Below are positions 46,310 to 59,372 of a stretch of 64,000 bases of DNA, one piece after another. Under the pieces are notes generated by a model. It saw only the letters and a list, made by a program, of their open reading frames with translations. It did no database searches and had not been told where the DNA came from. The stretch comes from Owenia fusiformis. Its lineage: Eukaryota > Annelida > Polychaeta > Sabellida > Oweniidae. Position numbers and translations under genes: made by a program. Position 1 is the stretch's first letter. Each line of letters opens with the position of its first letter. The stretch covers positions 25,743,248 to 25,807,247 of the forward strand of contig CAIIXF020000003.1 in the NCBI GenBank assembly GCA_903813345.2. The letters run 5' to 3'.

Positions 46310-47940
46310 ATTATGTCACCACCAAAAGTGGTGACATATTGTTATGGTCTCCGTTTTTTTGCGACGGCGTCCGGCGGTTGGTGGTTGGCGTCCGGCGTCT
46401 GTAACAATTTCTTACAACTTCCTATAACTTAACAAATACTGTTTAGACTGACTTCAATTTTTTTCTAAATCATCTACATGTTCTCAGAAGTTCAAATCTG
46501 ACTTTAGATTTGACATTTGACCTTCAATGACCTTCTCAAGGTCAAAAAGGTCTTTTTTCAACTTGCTTCACATTGACTAAATTTTTTTTCAAAATCATCT
46601 ACATGTTCTCAGAAATTCAAATCTGACTTTAGATTTGACATTTGACCTTCAAATCTGACTTTAGATTTGACATTTGACCTTCAATGACCTTCTCAAGGTC
46701 AAAAAAGGTCAAAAAGGTCTGTTTTCAACTTGCTTCAAATTGACTAATTTTTTTTTTCAAAATCATCTACATGTTCTCAGAAATTCAAATCTGACTTTAG
46801 ATTTGACATTTGACCTTTAATGACCTTCTCAAAGTCAAAAAAGGTCAAAAAGGTCTTTTGTCAACTTGCTTCAAATTGACTAATTTTTTTTTTCAAAATC
46901 ATCTACATGTTCTCAGAAATTCAAATCTGACTTTAGATTTGACATTTGACCTTTAATGACCTTCTCAAGGTCAAAAAAGGTCAAAAAGGTCTGTTTTCAA
47001 CTTGCTTCAAATTGACTAAAAAAAATTTTCAAAATCATCTACGTGTTCTCAGAAATTCAAATCTGACTTTAGATTTGACTTAAGATTTGACAATTGACCT
47101 TCAATGACCTTCTCAAAGTCAAAAAAGGTCAAAAAGGTCTTTTTTCAACTTGCTTCAAATTGACTAAATTTTTTTTTCAAAATCATCTACATGTTCTCAG
47201 AAATTCAAATCTGACTTTAGATTTGACATTTGACCTTCAATGACCTTCTCAATGTCAAAAAAGGTCAAAAAGGTATTTTTTCATCTTGCTTCAAATTGAC
47301 TAAATTTTTTTTCAAAATCATCTACATGTTCTCAGAAATTCAAATATGACTTTAGATTTGACATTTGACCTTCAATGACCTTCTCAAGGTCAAAAAAGGT
47401 CAAAAAGGTCTTTTTTCAACTTGCTTCAAATTGACTAATTTTTTTTTTCAAAATCATCTACATGTTCTCAGAAATTCAAATCTGACTTTAGATTTGACAT
47501 TTGACCTTTAATGACCTGCTCAAGGTCAAAAAGGTCAAAAAGATCTGTTTTCAACTTAGATTTGACTTAAGATTTGACTTTTGACCTTCAATGACCTTCT
47601 CAAAGTCAAAAAAGGTCAAAAAGGTCAAAAAGGTCTTTTTTCAACTTGCTTCAAATTGACTAATTTTTTTTTTCAAAATCATCTACATGTTCTCAGAAAT
47701 TCAAATCTGACTTTAGATTTGACATTTGACCTTTAATGACCTTCTCAAAGTCAAAAAAGGTCAAAAAGGTCTTTTTTCAACTTGCTTCAAATTGACCAAA
47801 TTTTTTTTTCAAAATCATCTACATCTTTTCAGAAGTTCTAATTTGACTTTACAAGTTCTCAGAAATTCAAATCTACTTAAGTTTGAACTCATAATATTGT
47901 GAGCAACTAGGTGGTGACATTTTGTCATGTTAATGCCTTG
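46310..47940 (+). repeat. 1.6-kb array of ~130-bp units with AGGTCA half-sites
   Basis: Bounded by the hairpin TTATGTCACCACCAAAAGTG..GTGACATA on the left and GTGAGCAACTAGGTGGTGAC..TTAATGCCTTG on the right, the same ends as 26684-27370. Inside are about ten tandem units: TCATCTACATGTTCTCAGAA, AAATCTGACTTTAGATTTGA, TTTGACCTTCAATGACCTTC, TCAAGGTCAAAAAAGGTCAA and TTCAACTTGCTTCAAATTGA. Each unit holds two TGACCT and two or three AGGTCA motifs. Confidence 0.9.
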
Positions 47941-49390
47941 TATATTGATTGTGATGGTCATATGATTCTTGAAGGATTATTTTGCTTTGCTTGTTTATTG
48001 GATACATTATATATTGTTTGTTAGGAGGGTATATTATTTGTTGGGTATCATACATTGTTTATCTATTGTTTTGGGGTATTCTGTTTGTTTGATATATTGT
48101 TTGTAGGTATATTATATATTGTTTGTTCGGTATATTATTCATTGGGTATATGTTTGTTTGATATAACTATTAAGATCATTATATATTTTATATTTTATTT
48201 CCTCTTTTATTTTTCTCAAATCCTAACGTGAATACAAATTCGCTTCAGTTGTTGGATATTATCCCAATGCTACTCCATCAATGTATGTATCACATGCTCC
48301 CTGAAGGATTATGCCTATTGTTAAATGAAACAGATAGAACATACAATTCGCAGTAATCTCACATCTATGAAATCGTATTTCATATATTGGGTGACAGGTT
48401 TCATTGTTGCGCATACATGAATAATTGATGCATAGGGAACTACTGATATCATGCAATCATCAACAAACCTACAAGGGTTGCATGAGAAATGTCAAGACTC
48501 AATTTGGCGCATGAAAGAAATTATTCGAAAAAATTATATAATTATACCTCCGGAAGACCATATATGGTCAATGCAGAGATACTTTCCCGTAAATATCTTA
48601 GATCACGATTTCTAACTTATGTTTGTTTTCACAATGTGACCTATGTGACCTATCATCGTAATAATCAATTGAAATTAAATCATGGTTTACAAGAACTAGG
48701 CCTTTTAAATTGCTTATAATTACAACCAGTCATGAAATACCTAGATTGATTGATATAGACTCCTGGGGCCCCATGTTGTTACTTCATATAATATTTGTTA
48801 TAAATAGCTCATAAATATTATGTTTATTGCTGTGTATCATATCTATGTTCATATTATATTTTTTTAGTGAAAACCATCTTAGTTATGTGAAAATCACTTT
48901 GATTATGTGAAAACCACCTTGTTTACGTATAATAGGACATATTTCATGTTAGAATATTTAGTGAAAGTCAGCCTTATAAAAGAACAGAGGATAAGGCCTA
49001 TATGTGGCTGTAAGATTAGTATACATGTGTGGTCACTTCTGGGAAACATTAATTCATGAGATATGATGTATTATATCACCTATAATTCATATAAGATGAT
49101 TATTGGAAATCTATATATGAAATATTACCATCATAAATGTGCCAATCTTGGGAATAAAGTGTCTAATTAACAGAATGTAGGAGCTAGAAGTGGTGATATA
49201 TAATAGTGTGTTTGATAAATTCTGATCGAGTTCTAATATTATTGATTAGTTATTTGGATTGCACTCCATGCCATATACCTTCCCCCTGCAAAAATATTAT
49301 TGGATTTCATTCAACAGCGATGTAATTGTGAACATTATTGAGCATGTCAATCATATTTTGATAAAACAATCCTTTTATCGTTCCATGGAT
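47941..49390 (+). other. Non-coding intron sequence
   Basis: A TATTGTTTGTT-rich low-complexity stretch lies at 47990-48180; otherwise no feature. ORFs at 48259 and 48489 show no motif. Confidence 0.5.
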
Positions 49391-49910
49391 TCACTACACA
49401 GTAATGCATGTTTTTTATAAGATTTAACCAGTAATAAAACATGTCCTTACTATTAGTAATGCATGGTTTGACCAGCAGAAATGTAAGACTTGACCAATTC
49501 ACTAGTAGAAATACATTGGTTGACCAGCAGTAATATAAAACTTGACCAGAAGTAAAACATGTCTTTACTAGTAGTGATATATGGTTTGACCAGCAGTAAT
49601 GCAAGACTTGACCAGTAGTAATACATGTCTTTACTAGAAGTAATATATGGTATGACCAGCAGTAATATAAGACTTGACCAGCAGTAATACCTGTCTTTAC
49701 TTAGTAATGCATGGTTTGACCAGCAGTAATGCATGTCTTTACTGGTAAAAATGCATGGTTTGACCAGCAGTAATGTAAGACTTGCAGTAATACATTTCTT
49801 GACTATTACATGGTTTCACCAGTAGACCTGTGGTAATGCTTGTCTTTATGAGTAATAATGCATGGTTTGACTATACCTAATCATTCAGTAATGCATGACT
49901 TGACCATGCA
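49391..49910. repeat. Minisatellite in NKD intron
   Basis: About nine degenerate units of 50-70 bp made of ATGGTTTGACCAGCAGTAAT, GCAAGACTTGACCAGTAGTA and ATACATGTCTTTACTAG. The minus-strand ORFs here (Tyr-Cys-Trp-Ser repeats) are by-products. Confidence 0.85.
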
Positions 49911-52048
49911 TCAAATAAACAAATCTAAATGTTCACTTCATGGTTAAATAGTTAATGTAAAATGTACATGTAGGATTTTAACAATGGCTTTAATGCAACT
50001 GAACTATCTCAAGGGGCTATTATCAACCTGACTCTAGACATGTTTAGTCATTACTCAATAGCAATTAAGACTCATTTGTAAAAGGGTCACATCTGAGTGG
50101 CAATTACTCCCATTAGCTTGAAATATATTACCATTGTTTCTACTCTGTATCTAATGTTGCATCTATATTCCAGGCTCCTCCTTGGAATAAGTCACAAATG
50201 ACTTATCAAAGGACCTTCCCCCCCCCCCCCCGGTAGCTGGCTTTTGACAGTGGAAGGGTATCAACATTTTAAATGAAGATAAAACATTTTTGGGTCCTTA
50301 TTTCAAAAATGTAACACATTGTGTCAAAAACTATGATTTCATTTTGAGAGAATGTTTTTGTTGATAATTCATTAAGCTTTAAAAGAGGAAAATAGCCGTT
50401 TATGTCTTATAATATGAAACTGGAAATATTTAAGAAATATAATGCATTCAAGCAGATTTTTTATTAGGTGCTCTTTGTATTTTTCCAATACAGTATAATT
50501 GTGTAACATAGAAAAAGATGGTCAGGATCACTAGACAGAATATCTTTAGGGAGAAATATGTAACTGAACAATATTTTATAATTTGCAGCTTTGATCCTGT
50601 AAATATAAATAATACTTCAGCTGTCAGCTGGTCAGGTGAACTGATCGATAAAACCTGTGGCAATGTGAAATATATGATACAATCTTACTGTATATAATAC
50701 AAAATGCCAAGTGTAGGAATTTCTTGACTCAAAGCTTCTGATTCAGATGATAATACAGAAATATTTCATTCTATTCACACGAATAATATCACATTGTGAA
50801 GGTGCCACTGGCATTCATTGTAAACAGAATGAAATATTTGTTTATTATATCTTACCAGACCTTGCAATAATTAGTGTTCTCATTCAAATTCCCATATTTC
50901 TCTTCTATGAACAATATAACATACATTTCCAAGAACCAATAGATGCAGTGATAGCACATCCTTCATTCAAAGGACTTCATTTATTGGAAAGAAGTGAAAT
51001 ACCCTTGGACCAAAGATTTGATAGCATTCTGCAAATTTTTAAAAACTCTTATGTTTGATATATATACCACCTGAGCCATTGTGGGATCCACATACTATGT
51101 CTTATCTCACAAGCTTTAGAGAAAGACACTCTGATAAACCAGAAAGCACCTGAGCCTTTCATATACATGTACATATAAAGATCCAGGTTTCTTCTACCAT
51201 AAAATAGCAAGCATGACAATGATGCAATGAAGCTGTCACATAAGGCTTATGGGGTCACCGTTTGCCACCATGTGAATACTTTGAGCATGCAGCGGGGTAT
51301 GATAATATATACATGGTGGGCAAAACAAATAGTTCGATAGCAAGATATCCCCCTCACACCAAAAATTATAAAAAATAATGCCCAAAATTATTCATGTACA
51401 CAGTAGCAAATGGTGAGCACACACGATCTAGTATGACAGCTACTTTATTATTAAGGCATGTATTGGTTATCAATATCATATGGTGTCCTAAATATATAGA
51501 TTATCCTATATAGAGGTCAATGCAGGATATGAAACTTCCATACAGGTGATGTTTTGAAAAAAATTCTGAAATACTTTTTTTGTGGAATCAAGATTAAAGT
51601 TATTTAAAATCAGCCTAAATATATAAATAGACACATGTTCAAGTACATCAGAGGAAGTGCAATGTGGTTACATACCACAACAAACTGCATCAAACCACAA
51701 TGAACCACTATTGTCCAGTATTATTAAAAGATCAACCTCCAATGATTGGTTTAAAATATTTATAAAGCAAAGATGGGTTTGATCAAAGACTTCAAGCTTT
51801 TTGTTTATTTATGAAAAGGATGAGGAAACAAATTTTCAATATTATGAATTAAGGTTATTTTAGTTAAAAATAGATGTGGGAGGAAGTGCTTGATGTTTTA
51901 TTTCAAAATCACTATTCAAGGTGAGACATCATGAAAATGGTTAGAGAACAGAGCCATGGAATTCTGAATATATCGATATATAGATACTTTTTTCTTATAT
52001 GGTGGTTATAGATGCTGAATATATATGGATATTTCTTATGTTTTCCAG
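49911..52048 (+). other. Non-coding intron sequence up to NKD exon 3
   Basis: A C-run lies at 50218-50231. The ORF at 50747-51058 has no recognised domain; fragments of it (CAAAGGACTTCATTTAT, AATACCCTTG) recur near 52910, so it is probably repeat-derived. Confidence 0.5.
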
Positions 52049-52121
52049 GATGTGAATCTATGTATTGACTCAAGCAAGAATAACAATATGACAGTGGACC
52101 ATCAGAACTTCCCTCTAAAAG
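52049..52121 (+). CDS. nkd: Naked cuticle homologue, exon 3
   Basis: 73 nt between TTTTCCAG| and AAAAG|GTAAGTAAA, phase 0 to phase 1, encoding DVNLCIDSSKNNNMTVDHQN then FPLK. Too short for an ORF search to find. It is accepted because its strong splice sites and phases connect exon 2 (or the alternative first exon) to exon 4 without a stop. The segment is a polar linker with no recognised domain. Confidence 0.72.
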
Positions 52122-52432
52122 GTAAGTAAATGTACTTTCATACAGATGTCCATTCTATAGAGACTGGACTGTATACTGGCAAAATAGGTGAAAAATACAA
52201 GGTGTTACTTACAATATTAAGTGGAAGAAAACTGAAAACTGATGAGTCCAGCTTAGAAGTATGAAAAAATACAAGGTGCTACACCTGCAATTTTGCATTG
52301 GACCAATATGGGTTGATTCATGCGAAATGTAGAGCTCAGCTACAGATCAGTTTAATCAAGATTATTCTCTTTTATTAAATACAGTATGGTCTATGGTCTG
52401 TACAATTCATATTTATTGGAGCCGAAATGTTC

Positions 52433-52484
52433 ATGAAGATGAAGCTCTCTTTTAAGAAGTGAAGTCAAACTAATTCAAAGGGTA
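52433..52484 (-). mobile_element. Left-end fragment of the TACCCT..AGGGTA element
   Basis: Reverse-strand copy ending in GAAGTGAAGTCAAACTAATT then CAAAGGGTA, i.e. the first 45-50 bp of the element only. Confidence 0.65.
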
Positions 52485-52970
52485 CACAAAATTGTAGCAG
52501 TCAAAATACTTGGTATCCCATTTCACACTCGACAAATTCCCTCTAATACTTATAGGTAAGTCATAATATAGAGTGTCCCATGCAAAAATGTATGATATTT
52601 TTTTTCATAACATTGGTATTTCATTCAACCATGACTCCATATGGGTTTACTTCGATGATTTGAATTCATGTAAACTCAAAAGTTGAATGATCAAAGCACT
52701 GCTTTGGATGATACTGTGATTCAATCCAAAGTTCAGTTCAGTGCACCTGAGATTCATTCTGATAATCATAGCATCTTCCTGTTTCACCTGAAACATCATC
52801 TCAGGGCTGAGAAGAAATGAGATGTCATGGTTTATCATGATGCCTGAGATTTGACTTTATTAAGTGGGCTCGACTCTGTTATTAATCTTAGCTCATCCTT
52901 CTTCAAAGGACTTCATTTATGCCTAAATTTTATACTTGTAAAATACCCTTGCAGCAAGGATGATCTTAGC

Positions 52971-53347
52971 TACCCTTTGCATTCGTTTGACTTCACTTCT
53001 TAAAAGAGAGCTTCGTCTTCACTCTTTCAAACTAAAATAAACCTGTGAACTCACCGCGCCAATCAGTGTTCGTCGGCCGAATTTGACCGACGTTCTATAT
53101 ATGGTCATTCTTTCTGACGTCATCGTTGAGCCCGGAATTGACCAATGACATGCACATATTTAATTAGAATGCATTTGGCGTATGTTTCTTCAAGCTCGCG
53201 GATTGGTGGAAGAAAGGTCAGCGCGTAGGTCAAAAGTGATTTATTACCCAAACTGTCACCGGTACCCATCGTGGGGCGGGGCTACTAAACTGTAATATGG
53301 TATCTACTAGGCAGAGTGTAGTTTAACTAGACTCTGCACGCAGGGTG
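52971..53347 (+). mobile_element. 377-bp TACCCT..AGGGTA element, full copy 2
   Basis: Homologous over its whole length to 41025-41402. Flanks GATCTTAGC (52962-52970) and AATCTTAGC (53348-53356) form an 8-bp perfect or 9-bp one-mismatch duplication. The interior has CCAATCAG, CTGACGTCATCG (a perfect cAMP-response-element core) and GGGGCGGGGC. Confidence 0.9.
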
Positions 53348-56087
53348 AATCTTAGCTGTACTGTGGTTAATATACACATTTCCTTTGGGAGATCAGCTCC
53401 TCTCTGAATGCAAAGGGAAATGATTATAGTTGCATAAGGCTGCACATTTGTTGTTTTGCATTAAATTGACAAAAAGGTTTTCCTCAGTCAGATTGAATTC
53501 AAAAATTGAATGGGTAATAAGAGCCAATGTATAAAATGACTTTGTCATTGGTCACTGAAAAAGAATTCAGCTATTTTGTAAAACATGATTTGTTACAAAA
53601 CACAGCCTAATAAAACTGACAGTTGGAATTTCAAATGTGATAATACAGCTCAAAGTGTGTCAAGCTAGGGACTTACAATTTTGTCAGATCTACAATGAAT
53701 CAATATTATTACATTATCGCATTTTCTCTATAGGAAACTAGAAAATCACAGAGCTTTGATCCCCCGTGATTATCATAAAAGGAAGCTGAGTAAAGAACTG
53801 ATTTATGACAAAAGTCCCGCTGAGTCAGATTTATCAGGATATTAGCTATTCATATCTCCCCTGATGAATTCAGGGAAGCATGATTATTTCTAAGTTATAC
53901 TTCATTAATCAAGTTTAGGGACATGGTCGTATAATTTTAGAAGGCAGATAAGTGAATTTATGGCATCTTTTGTTATCTTCTTTTGGATTATTCTTCCAAA
54001 CTGGGAAGTCAGAAAGGTTTACATGAAGTGAAGATTTTCGCATGCATAGATGTGCTATTGATATATTAGTCAAATTTTACCCTAAAGCCCACCATAGATA
54101 GCCCAGTTATAATTCCCAATTTAAAGATGTGAAATCAAATTATTAAAAAGGCTGTATACATTTAGATCAAAACAGGCTTTTTAGGATTTTTGTATGAAAA
54201 ACTCAAGTTAAACTTATTCGCTAAATGATCAAACAAGAAAATGCATACTTAACATTTGCTTAAATGAGGATCTTACCTAACAAGTAGTTCATTCTTTGGT
54301 TCTTTTCCAATTCTAATTAAAGTGTTGAGTAATAACTGATTGTTTCTCAAGAGAAATTGGCAACGTTGCTGGATAAATATCTCAAAAATGTTTTCATTAT
54401 TTTCCCACATATTTTTAACTGATGTTCTCACCTGATCAAGTATTTTATTTGGTGAAAGGGAATATTCATAATCAGAAATTCTCGCATTGGTTTAAAGGGA
54501 TTGAGGGGATTTGAGAGATATTTTAGAAGAAATTGTCACACAATTTTATAAAAATGCTCTCGTCATTCTATGTCATTCCTGCTTTCTAAAAAATCTGACA
54601 GTTTTATATTTCCATCTGTTTAACTTCGGATTTTTAAAGGTACCAAAGCATTTTAGGGGCTTCTAGTCCTTATTTTGAAACCCTTCCTAGCACCTAAGGG
54701 ATAATGTCCAATTATCAACAGTTTGAAAGAGGAAGTTATGAGATCATTTTGTTATAGCCCACTTCCTTCATTTTTAATGAAATTTAAAATGATGAGAATG
54801 TCTTTCACTTGCATATTAAAAAGAAGTCAATGAAGACTCTTTACTAATGAAACCATAATTTACCCCCTCTCCTTAGGAAGCTAATTTTGTTTTTCTACAA
54901 CTTTTGATCATTGGACAACATCCCTAACTGATGAAGTTATGTCAGTCTAACACATTTCCTGAAAACTTTATTTGCTTGGATGAGTGTATGTACAAATTGT
55001 ACATCCTTTGAAATGTTGAAACAGAAAATATGATGAAAGATAAGTATGCTAGTTATTTTGATATATGAACCTCTTGATTCCTGTTAAAGACAAAATCTGT
55101 CATTAATCTGATGACAAATCTGCAGACAATATTATCAATATATCACAGGATCACAGGATATTTCATGTCATGTGATGAGTGTTGAACCAATCACAATATG
55201 AGAAACACAATAGTGGAATAATATTTATGATTAACATTCAAGAGATGTCGATTTATTAATGATACAGAAAAAACTTTTGTTTACAAGAATAAAAAGAGGA
55301 ATGATCAGCCGAAATAATTCTGAATTTTTGAAAAAGATGCTCATTTTCATATAGCTTAAATTCATTTCATTTCCATTTATAAGAAGCAGAATTTGTGGTT
55401 CTGATAATCAAAAATTGCAATACAGGTCAATTTGACCTATAAATCTGTTGAAAATCAAGAATGATGATGCTCTTTTGAATTCTGTTGAAAAGCAAACCAA
55501 AGCATGGATGAGTCCATCAAGAATTATCAAAGCTACCTTGATGAAAATCTGTTATCATATTCTATTTCAAATTGAGCCACTTTAAGCAACATTGCCTATG
55601 AATGCAACGTGGAATATTTATACCTTACAGGCCTTTTACCAGTAATTGTGTTTTGGTTTTGATAGTGGAAGCCAAAATAAACTTTGGGGAAAATATCTTC
55701 AAGGGTTAGGTAAGGTGAGAGTTATTTGGGAGTTAGTAATGCTTTGAAATCGAAATGTTTTCAGAAAAGCAGAAAATGTCAACTCATCACCTCTTAACAT
55801 CCGATGGAAAAGTAAAATCCTCTGTACATAGATGCAACCTCAAAATATAAGTGTTGTTCTGATCATATTAGTCTTGAATTATGTATCTGTTTTGCCTCGA
55901 TTCTTAGACTTATACAGGTCAAGGAAATATATTGGGAGGTGGTGGCCAGAGACTTGATGCAAATTGAGAGTCTCAAATTCAATGTTCAATACTGAGTTTT
56001 AAGGGTGATATGTAAAAGGTACTTACTCTATATAGAGGAGTGGTTGCTTAATAAAAAAGACCATTGAACCACTGACCCTTACCCAAG

Positions 56088-56212
56088 ACCCATAGCCAGG
56101 GGGTTCAAACCTTTTCACCATTCTGAGCCCTTTTCAAGTCATATTGGCAAAAGTTGAACCCCCTTGAAATCTTTTTGAATGGCACTTGGCGTGGCAAAAG
56201 CTGGCTGCAGGC
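56088..56212. mobile_element. 'GGCCCGTAGCCAG' small element, copy 5
   Basis: Left CCCATAGCCAGGGGGTTC, body CACCATTCTGAGCCCTTTTC, right AAGCTGGCTGCAGGC. Diverged ends. Confidence 0.6.
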
Positions 56213-56933
56213 TTTCCCTGAGTTTTCTTTCTTTCTCTTCGGAAGTGGACATGAGATGTGTGTGTGTGTGTGGGGGGAGGGGTGTTCACGAGGACTTGAA
56301 GTAAGACCATATTCTAGTGGTTGAAATTTATCGTCCTTAAATTTTTAGGTAATATCCGAGTCTTGTGAGGTATGATTTTAATCTAACTTATAATGAACTT
56401 ATCCAAAACATAAAGTGAGTGTTTATCAGTGCAAGGAAGTTAAACATAAGAGAGATATGGAGGGTTTAATGAATGCCCTCACCATGTATCAGCTGGGCCT
56501 ATAGATGAGGATAAGCCTTCTAGTAAGAAACACCATATCCCATGTACCCTTGGTGAAGTCACATGATCTCAGTTAACCAATCACATAAAAGAGTTTATAA
56601 GTAAAAGTGCTGATGATGTTAGGTCAAGTTAGTTTATGAAGAAGATAAATGAGATCCCAGACTCTCTCTGTGAAATAGATAGCATACTCAAGCCCTAATT
56701 ACTGTAATATATACACACCCAACCAGCTCCTCAAAAGTAAAAATAGAACTTCATTTATCGAATTTGTAAGTACATGTTTCATTTGAAAGGACTCCAAATC
56801 ACATTTTTAAAATTCAGTTATTAGTAGCGAGACACAATGTTCTTCTTACTACAGTTTGAAAATGTATATCATTAAGAAAATGAATTTGTTACAGTGATAT
56901 TAAACCAAATGTATGTATTTTTTTTCTTTGCAG

Positions 56934-57058
56934 TGGTGCTGCCACCTTTAAAGGACCCAAATAGGGACATGAAGATCCTGACTATAGACCAGGGGAGTGA
57001 AGGAGACTCTGTGGTGAAACCTCCTCTTACAGACACTACAACATCCCTCAATGTAGAG
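56934..57058 (+). CDS. nkd: Naked cuticle homologue, exon 4
   Basis: 125 nt from TTTGCAG|TGGTGC to GTAGAG|GTAGGT, phase 1 to phase 0. It completes a Val codon with exon 3 and encodes VLPPLKDPNRDMKILTIDQG followed by SEGDSVVKPPLTDTTTSLNVE. This acidic, Pro/Thr-containing linker sits immediately before the EF-hand exon, as in other NKD proteins. With exons 1-3 it gives 114 residues before the EF-hand region, a spacing similar to vertebrate NKD1. The donor lies in a tandem repeat (see 57053-57318). Confidence 0.8.
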
Positions 57059-57318
57059 GTAGGTACATGGAGGTGTATGGGGGGGAGAGGTGGGTTTACT
57101 GTCAATTGACCAGGGATACAAGGTGGGTGAATACCACCACATCCATCTAAGTAGAGGTAGGTCTAAGGAAGGGAGGGGGGGGGTACTCTCAATGGACCAG
57201 GGGCATGAGATGGGTGAATACCACCACATCCATCTATGTAGAGGTAGTTCTAAGGAAGGGAGGGGGGGGGGTACTGTCAATGGACCAGGGGCATGAGATG
57301 AGAGAATACAACCACATT
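57053..57318 (+). repeat. Tandem repeat that duplicates the exon 4 splice donor
   Basis: Three units of 98, 87 and about 80 bp, each starting with the exon end plus donor: GTAGAGGTAGGTAC (57053), GTAGAGGTAGGTCT (57151), GTAGAGGTAGTTCT (57238). They continue through a G-run, CAATGGACCAGGGGCATGAG and TGAATACCACCACATCCATC. Cross-frame ORFs here on both strands are repeat by-products. Confidence 0.88.
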
Positions 57319-58189
57319 TCTCACTCACACTGTGTTAAGATAAAGAGATCAACATCCTTACTCTCCCTCTATAATCCTCATTCAAGATCACAAAGGTCAG
57401 AAAAGATATCTATCCATATTGTCATCAACATGAGCCCGTTTATACATTAGGAAGTCATTTTGCGAGAAATCACCACTAACATAAACATAAAACAGACAAT
57501 ATCCTTTATTGTATTTTACAGCACTCTGGTAGTTCCATTACAATGAAAGCTGATTAAGTTCAGAAAAATAGGCTTTTCCATTGATTAGTTTTCCCCGCAG
57601 TTGTTAGTCAGGCACTAATAGATATTTGCTAATGGCAGGATTAGCATGTAAATTGCACCAGTATGTAACTACCTACTGAATTACAGCTCTGAGGAGATCA
57701 GCTGCGGAAACATTGGTGAAAAATAACCAAATGTTTTTCCCTGGAAAAATAAAAAAGGCTTGCATATTGGGATCAAGTTGACCCCTATCCTCTGAGCTAT
57801 AAAGCTGAGAATGTTAATAGGGCCACCGGTTATAGTAATTTACAAATGTCTTCCTTGATAAGGGTCAACTTTTGGAATCACCCACTTGTCCGTCTGTTCA
57901 TCCATCTGTATCTAAATACTACAAGACATCTGTCCATTTACTCATCTATTAACAATTTTTGGAAAAATGAAAATGAAATTATTGACAGCCCAGGTAAAAA
58001 TCATTTAAAATCTACCACGCTGACCCTTTCTCAATCAATCAGCGAAGTGGAAGGTAGGCATGCTTAATATGCTGATTAACTATGCGGTGATGTCATAGGA
58101 AATGATTATATAGAAAGTTGTCCATATTTCAATGACAAACTCTGATTGACTCAGTGAAATCAGAGATTTATTGTAAACTGAAAGAGGGA

Positions 58190-58237
58190 AGACGAAGCTC
58201 TTTTTTAAGAAGTGAAGTCGAACAAATGCAAAGGGTA
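58190..58237 (-). mobile_element. Left-end fragment of the TACCCT..AGGGTA element
   Basis: Reverse-strand GACGAAGCTCTTTTTTAAGA followed by AGTGAAGTCGAACAAATGCA and AAGGGTA: the first 48 bp of the element. Confidence 0.65.
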
Positions 58238-58319
58238 AATATGAGCATGTTTGCTGACAAGCTGGTTTGAAAGAAAGTATAAAAGGCCCATCTAGACAGT
58301 TTTATGAACAGCCTACACT

Positions 58320-58442
58320 TTTTGAAAAATTCCAGGGGGCTCACTTTTGACAATTTTGGTCCAAAAATGGCCAAAATCACTTACAAAGTGCTCAGATGAA
58401 GAAAAACTGCAACCCATGGAACCCTCCTGGCTATGGGCCTGT
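58320..58442. mobile_element. 'GGCCCGTAGCCAG' small element, copy 6
   Basis: Body TTTTGGTCCAAAAATGGCCA, AAATCACTTACAAAGTGCTC; right end CCTCCTGGCTATGGGCCTG. The left end is eroded. Confidence 0.6.
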
Positions 58443-59119
58443 ACAGGTCATATATACTGCATTTGTCAGCAGACTTGCTTCAAGCTTTTCCCCAATTCAA
58501 AACAACAACTGTTTTTGAAATAAATAGAGGGGGGGTACCCAAGATCTTGAAGCAAGACTATCTAATGGTAGTAAAATCCCCCCCTCTTGTCTAGATTAAC
58601 CTCTCCCTTATTAATCTTTGCCTTTCCTTATTAGTCTTTGCCTCTCCTTATTAATCTATGTCTCATCATAATAATCATTGCCTTGTCTTAGATCCTGGTT
58701 TACTGTTTCAAAAAGTCTCTTTCTGTCTCTTATAATAGTATGAAGACTTATCATGATGACTGTTACAAATAACTGTTTACACTAATGAATGGAACATCAA
58801 ACAAAAGAACATCAAAGAACTTGTAAACAGTCTGAATGTAATATATCCACAAACAGTCACTTTTACTCACACTTCACTCAAACATGTCTGCAGCGATTAC
58901 TTTTGTGAACCAAGATCCTAAATTACAGTTTAGAAATGAGGCAAGCTTTTCATGAGGTATTCTTAATTAATTCTTGTGTTATAAATCTTGAAAAGTGGCA
59001 ATAAAAATTGGTAATTATTTTGGTAAAATATAGTAGTATGTTCTTAGGTTTTATCGACAAAATAAAGTAGTACTCTAGATAAAGAAAATAGGAGATGTGT
59101 CATTGCATCACCTAGACCA

Positions 59120-59200
59120 ACCAATCAACTGACCTTCAATCGACCAACCAACCAACCAACCAATCAACCAACAAACTAACCAATCAACCAACCAACCAAC
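59120..59200. repeat. (AACC)n-type microsatellite
   Basis: Imperfect CCAACCAACCAATCAACCAA tract in NKD intron 4. Confidence 0.9.
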
Positions 59201-59302
59201 TATTACCTGTACATTTCACTGATTGAAAATTGATTAGTGAAATTATTGCCAAAATAATATTCTAATATCCAAATACTTTATATATATTTCACTGAAATAG
59301 TA

Positions 59303-59372
59303 AATCAACAAACAAACAAACAAACAAACAAACAAACAAACAAACAAACAAACAGACAACCAAACAAACAAA
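59303..59372. repeat. (AAAC)n microsatellite
   Basis: About 16 CAAA units with two interruptions. Confidence 0.92.

Larger units (their letters stand above)
52122..56933 (+). other. NKD intron 3
   Basis: 4.8 kb. Contains the mobile elements at 52433, 52971 and 56088 and a GT microsatellite at 56260. Otherwise AT-rich and featureless to my reading. Ends in TTTTTTTTCTTTGCAG, a strong acceptor. Confidence 0.6.

Noticed and set aside
46310-47940. CRISPR-like regular repeat array
   Set aside because: Units are contiguous tandem repeats of a eukaryotic mobile element with no unique spacers and no cas genes.
50747-51058. 103-codon ORF with hydrophobic segment
   Set aside because: No splice signals or family motif, and pieces of it recur near 52910, suggesting repeat origin.
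56872-57450. Overlapping ORFs on both strands beside NKD exon 4
   Set aside because: Generated by the 87-98-bp tandem repeat and by the exon read in wrong frames.
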